Part shown: in pieces, positions 60,036 to 64,000 of the stretch
Layout of the letters: each line of letters opens with the position of its first letter
Numbering within the stretch: position 1 is the first letter of the stretch
Source: Nioella aestuarii
Lineage (GTDB): Bacteria > Pseudomonadota > Alphaproteobacteria > Rhodobacterales > Rhodobacteraceae
Direction of reading: 5' to 3'
Assembly: GCF_050896395.1 (NCBI RefSeq)
Contig: NZ_JBPBBA010000003.1
Span: 1 to 64,000 of the forward strand
DNA length: 64,000 nucleotides
The notes under the pieces: model-generated
Databases searched by the model: none
What the model was told of the DNA's origin: nothing
The model's input: only the letters and a program-made list of their open reading frames with translations
Made by a program: the position numbers and the translations under genes

Positions 60036-62496
60036 ATCTTGGTGTCAGGACGGTGATGCCGATATTGCCAGCGGCCGCCAGTTCAGGGTCCAGTGACATG
60101 GGAATGTATTCACCGCGCCGCCACAGCTCGCCCAGGTTATCATAAAACCGGCTGAGTGGATGGCCCGACTGGCCCGTTGCGGTGATGAACATGGAACTGT
60201 CGGGATCAGCGAAATCATAGACCCCGCGATAGCCCGCCGCATGAACGTTACGGAATGGCGTTGGCAATTCGGCGGTGGTCCGGCCCCGGTTCAGCGTGTT
60301 GTCGCCGCCCGATGTGGATTGCCGGATATTCACCGCCCATCCAAACAGCGACGTATTGCCAAGAACCTGATGTTCGTGCACCGCCTCATGGGCGTCGCCC
60401 CATCTCCAGGACGAGATGTTGCCGCCGTATTCCTCCGTCAGGTATTGCAGCGCGTCGTCCAGAGCCATTCGGGCGATGTCGGTGCAGGTTTCCTCGATGG
60501 TCGAAGGTTGCACATCGCACCAGTCGGACGCGCCCTCGATATTCCGATAGACACGCTCAATGAAAATGGGTTCCAGCCGCTGAAACTCGGGCGCAAGCGG
60601 CCCAAGCTCATCCTGAACCAGCCGCTGTTGCAGGGCGCGCATCCAGGCAGCGTAGATCAGAGGCTCAGGCAGATGTTCGTTCATCTCGCCGTTCCAAGCC
60701 GCCAGCAGGTTCAGAGCCTCACCGCGTTGAGCCTCGATCGTACCGGCGGGTGCGGCTTGCCCCGTGAACCACAATTCACGACCAACCAGCGGCAGCAGGG
60801 TGCGCGCGGTCTGCGAAACGGTGTCGAGCTGAGCCTCGATAAAGCTGTCACGGGTATGGACTTGGCGTGACTGCATCAGATGTTCCCACCGGCGAATACG
60901 CTGCGTATCGCCCCAGGAATGGCTGACATGAAGCGGATAATCGCGATCTACCATCCGGTTGTTGGTGTTTCCCAGAATGCCGCCCTCTGGGTCTTCGAAA
61001 TGGGGATTGGCAAAGTATTGCGTAACGCCCTGCCAGCGTTCTTCTGCCACCCATCCGCGCGATGGAATGCGCCCCTGGGTTTCGCTTTCAACCAGCCTCC
61101 AGGGCATGTGGCCGATCACCTGCATGGCGATCCGGTCACGAGTGGCAATGGTCAGGTTCTGAGAGGGCGCGACGAAATACTGGCCGGCGGCCTGGGCCTC
61201 TTCGATGGTCTGAGCGCGCATCAGCTCCAGCCCGGTCCGCAGCGAGGTGTTGCGATCCGTCAGCGCGGTCCACGCCATGGACAGGACATGGCCGGGCGGA
61301 GTGATGGTGCCGAAATTCCAGTGATGGCCAGGAATGACGGGGCCGTTTTCCGTCCAGCGAAGGGTGATGGTGACGGGGGCGCTGTCGGCCACCTCGATGA
61401 TCGTGCGGCGGGTCTCGAACTCGGCCCATCCGTCGGGCGTGCGGTATTCTTCGCGGTTGTCGGGGTTCAGCTCTTCAATAAAGAGGTCTATGTCATCCAT
61501 GTAGGAGGACGTAATACCCCATCCGATCTCCTCTCCGCGTCCCGCCAGCACAATCGGCATACCGGGTACGGTTCCGCCGATAACTCCGCCGGTCGAGAGC
61601 TCCAGACGCGCAAGATACCAGATTGTTGGTGCCGTCAGACCCAGATGCGGATCATTTGCAAGCAGAGCCGCGCCTGTTGCCGATCGAGAGGGGGCAGCCG
61701 CCCACGCATTGGATGCGCCCGCCAGACCCGGCCCCATATTGAGAAAGAGCGGATCGCGCGGGGCGGTGTTGCTGGCGACATAGCGCGGCATGTCGGGGAA
61801 CAGCGCGGCATATTCGGGCAATTCCGCCACCGGTGCGCCGGGCGGGTTGGGCAGAATATCGGCGAGCCTTGCGGGATCATTCAGCATCAGCGAGGTTCGC
61901 GCGCGCAGTACCTCTGTTTCATGGTGGCCCGCCAGTTGCAGCGCCATCATGTTAACGACAGCGATGGAATCCGCGGGCCGCCATGGCGCAATCTCCGGTG
62001 AAAACAGCAGCAGTTCCGGCGCCCCCCGGCCAAGCGCCTCATCCGCGACCAGCCCAAGCCATGCATTCACCCCATCGGAATAGGCTTGCAACATCGCCAA
62101 GGTTTCGGGGTCTTGCGCCTGAACCGACCGGCTGGCATGGCCGTACAGGTCGAGCCTGCGCATCAGCTCATCAATTTGAAGGGTGCGTTCGCCAAAAATT
62201 TCGGACAACCGGCCCTGCGCGGTGCGGCGGGTCATCAGCATCTGCCACAGCCGGTCCTGCGCATGTACGAAGCCTAGCCCGTAGAAGATGTCGCGATCCG
62301 TCTCGCCAAAAATATGCGGGACGTTTGCGTTGGTGCGGATAATCTCAACGCGGTCATTCAAGCCAGACACCCGCCAGTCCGTGTCATAGTCAGGGATCGA
62401 GCGCGAAAAGATCCACCAGGCCACGAACAGCGTCAGCACCGTCAGCACAAGGGCCGCAGTCACGATCCGGATCATCCAGCGCAGAAAGGGGGCCAT
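60034..62496 (-). CDS. Penicillin acylase-family (S45) hydrolase
   Basis: An Ntn-hydrolase precursor of 820 residues, with an N-terminal membrane anchor or signal (about 8-30), an alpha-subunit part, the autocatalytic N-terminal nucleophile Ser262 in GASNAW, and a long beta-subunit part. Family members hydrolyse penicillin or acyl-homoserine lactones. The substrate cannot be assigned from sequence. The start codon is followed by a typical export sequence, so it should act in the periplasm. It precedes the Ysc84-like gene's terminator. Confidence 0.9.
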   Translation of the reverse strand: MAPFLRWMIRIVTAALVLTVLTLFVAWWIFSRSIPDYDTDWRVSGLNDRVEIIRTNANVPHIFGETDRDIFYGLGFVHAQDRLWQMLMTRRTAQGRLSEIFGERTLQIDELMRRLDLYGHASRSVQAQDPETLAMLQAYSDGVNAWLGLVADEALGRGAPELLLFSPEIAPWRPADSIAVVNMMALQLAGHHETEVLRARTSLMLNDPARLADILPNPPGAPVAELPEYAALFPDMPRYVASNTAPRDPLFLNMGPGLAGASNAWAAAPSRSATGAALLANDPHLGLTAPTIWYLARLELSTGGVIGGTVPGMPIVLAGRGEEIGWGITSSYMDDIDLFIEELNPDNREEYRTPDGWAEFETRRTIIEVADSAPVTITLRWTENGPVIPGHHWNFGTITPPGHVLSMAWTALTDRNTSLRTGLELMRAQTIEEAQAAGQYFVAPSQNLTIATRDRIAMQVIGHMPWRLVESETQGRIPSRGWVAEERWQGVTQYFANPHFEDPEGGILGNTNNRMVDRDYPLHVSHSWGDTQRIRRWEHLMQSRQVHTRDSFIEAQLDTVSQTARTLLPLVGRELWFTGQAAPAGTIEAQRGEALNLLAAWNGEMNEHLPEPLIYAAWMRALQQRLVQDELGPLAPEFQRLEPIFIERVYRNIEGASDWCDVQPSTIEETCTDIARMALDDALQYLTEEYGGNISSWRWGDAHEAVHEHQVLGNTSLFGWAVNIRQSTSGGDNTLNRGRTTAELPTPFRNVHAAGYRGVYDFADPDSSMFITATGQSGHPLSRFYDNLGELWRRGEYIPMSLDPELAAAGNIGITVLTPR

Positions 62497-62561
62497 AGGC
62501 GTCTCTTGTCTTGGGGCAGGTCGTCAAGCGTCCGCACCCTAGCGAGATGCGCGGCGAATGC

Positions 62562-62589
62562 AACGAAAGAGGCGGCCAAAATGGCCGCC
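62562..62589 (-). terminator. Terminator for the Ysc84-like gene
   Basis: GGCGGCC and GGCCGCC form a 7-bp stem with an ATTTT loop. On the minus strand it is followed by TCTTTCGTT, a modest T-rich tail. It lies 25 bp after the Ysc84-like stop. Confidence 0.65.
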
Positions 62590-62614
62590 CCGATCAATCA
62601 AAACTTTGTTTCCA

Positions 62615-63172
62615 TCAGGGAAGGATACGGGTGTAGCGCTGACCTTCCAGAGTGGCACCGGCGATCAGGCCGGCCTGCCCGAAGACGATGGCCACCACTG
62701 GGCTGAGCAAGCTGTTGGTATCGGTGCCGATATTGCCGCCTTGGGTGCTCACCGCGTAGCGCACATCGCCACCGACTGCCCACCCAGAGGAATAGCGGAA
62801 ATCGCGCAGTGCCTCTTCGGTCATAAAGAACAGCGCGTGGGCATATTGCTGAGCGCCGATTTGCAGGCCGAACGTGGCAGAGGCAGATGAGAAGTAATCG
62901 ACCGTCGCGCCGTTGATCCGAAGCGCCCCACGGCCATAGCCACCGCCGATGCCAAAGCCCGCCTCGGTGATCAGTGGGATGACAAGCACACCCTCGGCAT
63001 CGGACATCAGGTTCCGGGTGCCGGGAATGTTGGCATACATAAAGTCGATCGCGCTATCGACGCGGGCGTCGATCCGGCTGCTGGCATTGCTGCCGAGCCC
63101 GTTTCCGCAGGCCGAAAGAAGCGGAATGCTGGCCGCGCCCATGATCATGCTGCGTCTGTTGAGAGTGCTCAT
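62615..63172 (-). CDS. Ysc84/SYLF-domain lipoprotein
   Basis: The 185-residue protein has a lipoprotein signal peptide with the lipobox LLSAC (Cys22) and a SYLF-type lipid-binding domain (about 35-185) with GVLVIPLITEAGFGIGGGYGRG and a C-terminal GLIAGATLEGQRYTRI. SYLF domains bind phosphoinositides in eukaryotes; the bacterial role is unknown. The ATG is preceded by AGAGACTATG-like sequence with only a weak site. Confidence 0.85.
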   Translation of the reverse strand: MSTLNRRSMIMGAASIPLLSACGNGLGSNASSRIDARVDSAIDFMYANIPGTRNLMSDAEGVLVIPLITEAGFGIGGGYGRGALRINGATVDYFSSASATFGLQIGAQQYAHALFFMTEEALRDFRYSSGWAVGGDVRYAVSTQGGNIGTDTNSLLSPVVAIVFGQAGLIAGATLEGQRYTRILP

Positions 63173-63292
63173 AGTCTCTACCGCCTGTGTCTGTCCTCAG
63201 GATATTGGGCTTTTTCGCCCTTGATGCGCAAAATACGCGGGTTTTTTCCAGGTGTCACGCCAATAGCGCCTAGAAGCGCAGGATTTCGCCGA

Positions 63293-64000
63293 TCATAGGC
63301 CCAATGCGGCGCGTTCTGCCTGGCGGGCAGGCTTCCATCGGCGATGAACCCAGAACCATTGTCCAGGCCGTTCGCGAACCTGCGCCCCAAGGCTGTCCAT
63401 CAGTGCCTGCGTCATCGTTGTGGGGTCGCTATGGGCTATGGGGGCCTCAAGAAGCACGTCAAAATCAACCCCATTGTCCAGCCGACGCGCATAGATCGGC
63501 ACAACCAAGGCATTGAATTTCAGTGCAATATCCCCAACCGATTGGGCAGTAGGGGCCGGTTTGCCCAGAAAATCGACGACCACACCCTCGCTGTAGTACT
63601 GATCAATCAGCAGGGCCCCATGCCCGCCTTCCTTGACATGGCGCATGAAGTTGGCAACCCCACGGCGACCACGGGCAAATGCGGGGCCTCCCACGGCCTC
63701 GACCGTGTGAACATAGTGATCGTTGAAATAGCCGTTATTGAGCGGCCGGTAGAGCCCGCCAAGGCTGAATCCCCGGACATTCATTGCGGCGCGCGCGGCC
63801 TGATAGTTGCCGAAATGGCCGGATACGAACAGGATCGGTCGTCCCTCTGCCAACGCTTGCCGGGCCGGTTCCAGGCCCGGACCATGGGTGTTCCAGGTCT
63901 CCGCCCGCGCCAGTTGTTCGTCAGTTGCGTAGTTTTCGATAATGACGCGACCAGCATTGTCCAGAACCTGTCGCGCAATGCTCCGACGCTCTGCCTCTGG
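63293..64000 (-). CDS. LpxL/HtrB-like lipid A acyltransferase, 3' part (partial)
   Basis: The last 235 codons of a gene that begins beyond the right edge. The protein has the LpxL/LpxM family plan: a SGHFGNYQAARAAM core, then GLYRPLNNGYFNDH, FARGRRGVANFMRHVKEGGH, LLIDQYYSEGVVVDF and the C-terminal WFWVHRRWKP. The HX4(D/E) catalytic motif reads HFGNYQ, with Gln where Asp or Glu is expected. If complete, it would add a secondary acyl chain to lipid A or act as another lysolipid acyltransferase. The assignment to lipid A is by family similarity only. Confidence 0.82.
   Translation of the reverse strand, partial: PEAERRSIARQVLDNAGRVIIENYATDEQLARAETWNTHGPGLEPARQALAEGRPILFVSGHFGNYQAARAAMNVRGFSLGGLYRPLNNGYFNDHYVHTVEAVGGPAFARGRRGVANFMRHVKEGGHGALLIDQYYSEGVVVDFLGKPAPTAQSVGDIALKFNALVVPIYARRLDNGVDFDVLLEAPIAHSDPTTMTQALMDSLGAQVRERPGQWFWVHRRWKPARQAERAALGL

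Noticed and set aside
60880..62001. A 373-codon plus-strand frame opposite the penicillin-acylase gene
   Set aside because: No start signal and no family match; the opposite strand has an intact S45 hydrolase.

Overview
The window looks like a chromosomal segment of an alphaproteobacterium of the Rhodobacteraceae (Roseobacter group or close relative). The basis is high GC throughout, a ChpT-type histidine phosphotransferase, an ornithine-lipid pair (olsB-olsA), LpxI rather than LpxH in the lipid A pathway, a plant-type (class II) DAHP synthase, a GTTC-N7-GTTC LexA box before uvrA, and a release factor 2 gene read without a programmed frameshift. This placement is inferred from gene content; no rRNA or tRNA gene is present to confirm it. 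Genes are tightly packed, often with 4-base ATGA/GTGA overlaps, and I see no insertion sequence, prophage, integrase or CRISPR array.

Layout. 1-2101: the start of a leaving ABC-transporter solute-binding protein gene, an AraC-type regulator and miaA, all on the minus strand. 2219-14334: a long plus-strand run for translation and envelope biogenesis (pyrH, frr, uppS, cdsA, dxr, rseP, a 41-residue membrane peptide, bamA, an OmpH/Skp chaperone, fabZ, lpxA, lpxI, lpxB); lpxD is not in it. 14331-21230: ybaK-like deacylase, glnE, a small hypothetical, a GlxA-type AraC regulator, class II DAHP synthase with a clear promoter and terminator, and a PAS-type protein. 21375-26602: yicC, gmk, gamma-carbonic anhydrase, chpT, a DUF3553 protein, olsB-olsA and a ThiE/TenI-like protein. 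26703-32625: a TrmJ-like RNA methyltransferase, ctaA, M32 carboxypeptidase, an MFS transporter, enoyl-CoA hydratase and a PaaI-type thioesterase. 33054-42021: PBP1A, prfB, an alpha/beta hydrolase, a DUF2189 membrane protein, an M23 peptidase-bactofilin pair, a DUF455 protein and a Bcp-type peroxiredoxin. 42143-50020: a giant AsmA/DUF3971 protein, queA, a second MFS transporter, a DUF924 protein and lpdA. 50089-57149: a secreted von Willebrand A protein with ten tandem ~86-residue repeats, a rhodanese and uvrA. 57449-64000: a cytochrome P450, a secreted PPC-domain protein, a penicillin-acylase-family hydrolase, a Ysc84/SYLF lipoprotein and the 3' part of a lipid A acyltransferase-like gene.

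Most of the window serves the cell envelope: isoprenoid precursors (dxr) feed the undecaprenyl carrier (uppS), CdsA and OlsB/OlsA supply membrane lipids, FabZ/LpxA/LpxI/LpxB and the LpxL-like enzyme build lipid A, BamA and the OmpH chaperone insert outer-membrane proteins, RseP is an intramembrane protease, and PBP1A, the M23 peptidase and bactofilin shape peptidoglycan. The most unusual object is the ten-repeat vWA protein. Other points worth attention are the small peptide before bamA, an LpxL-like protein whose HX4(D/E) motif ends in Gln, a candidate AraC operator, and a hairpin-rich stretch after uvrA.
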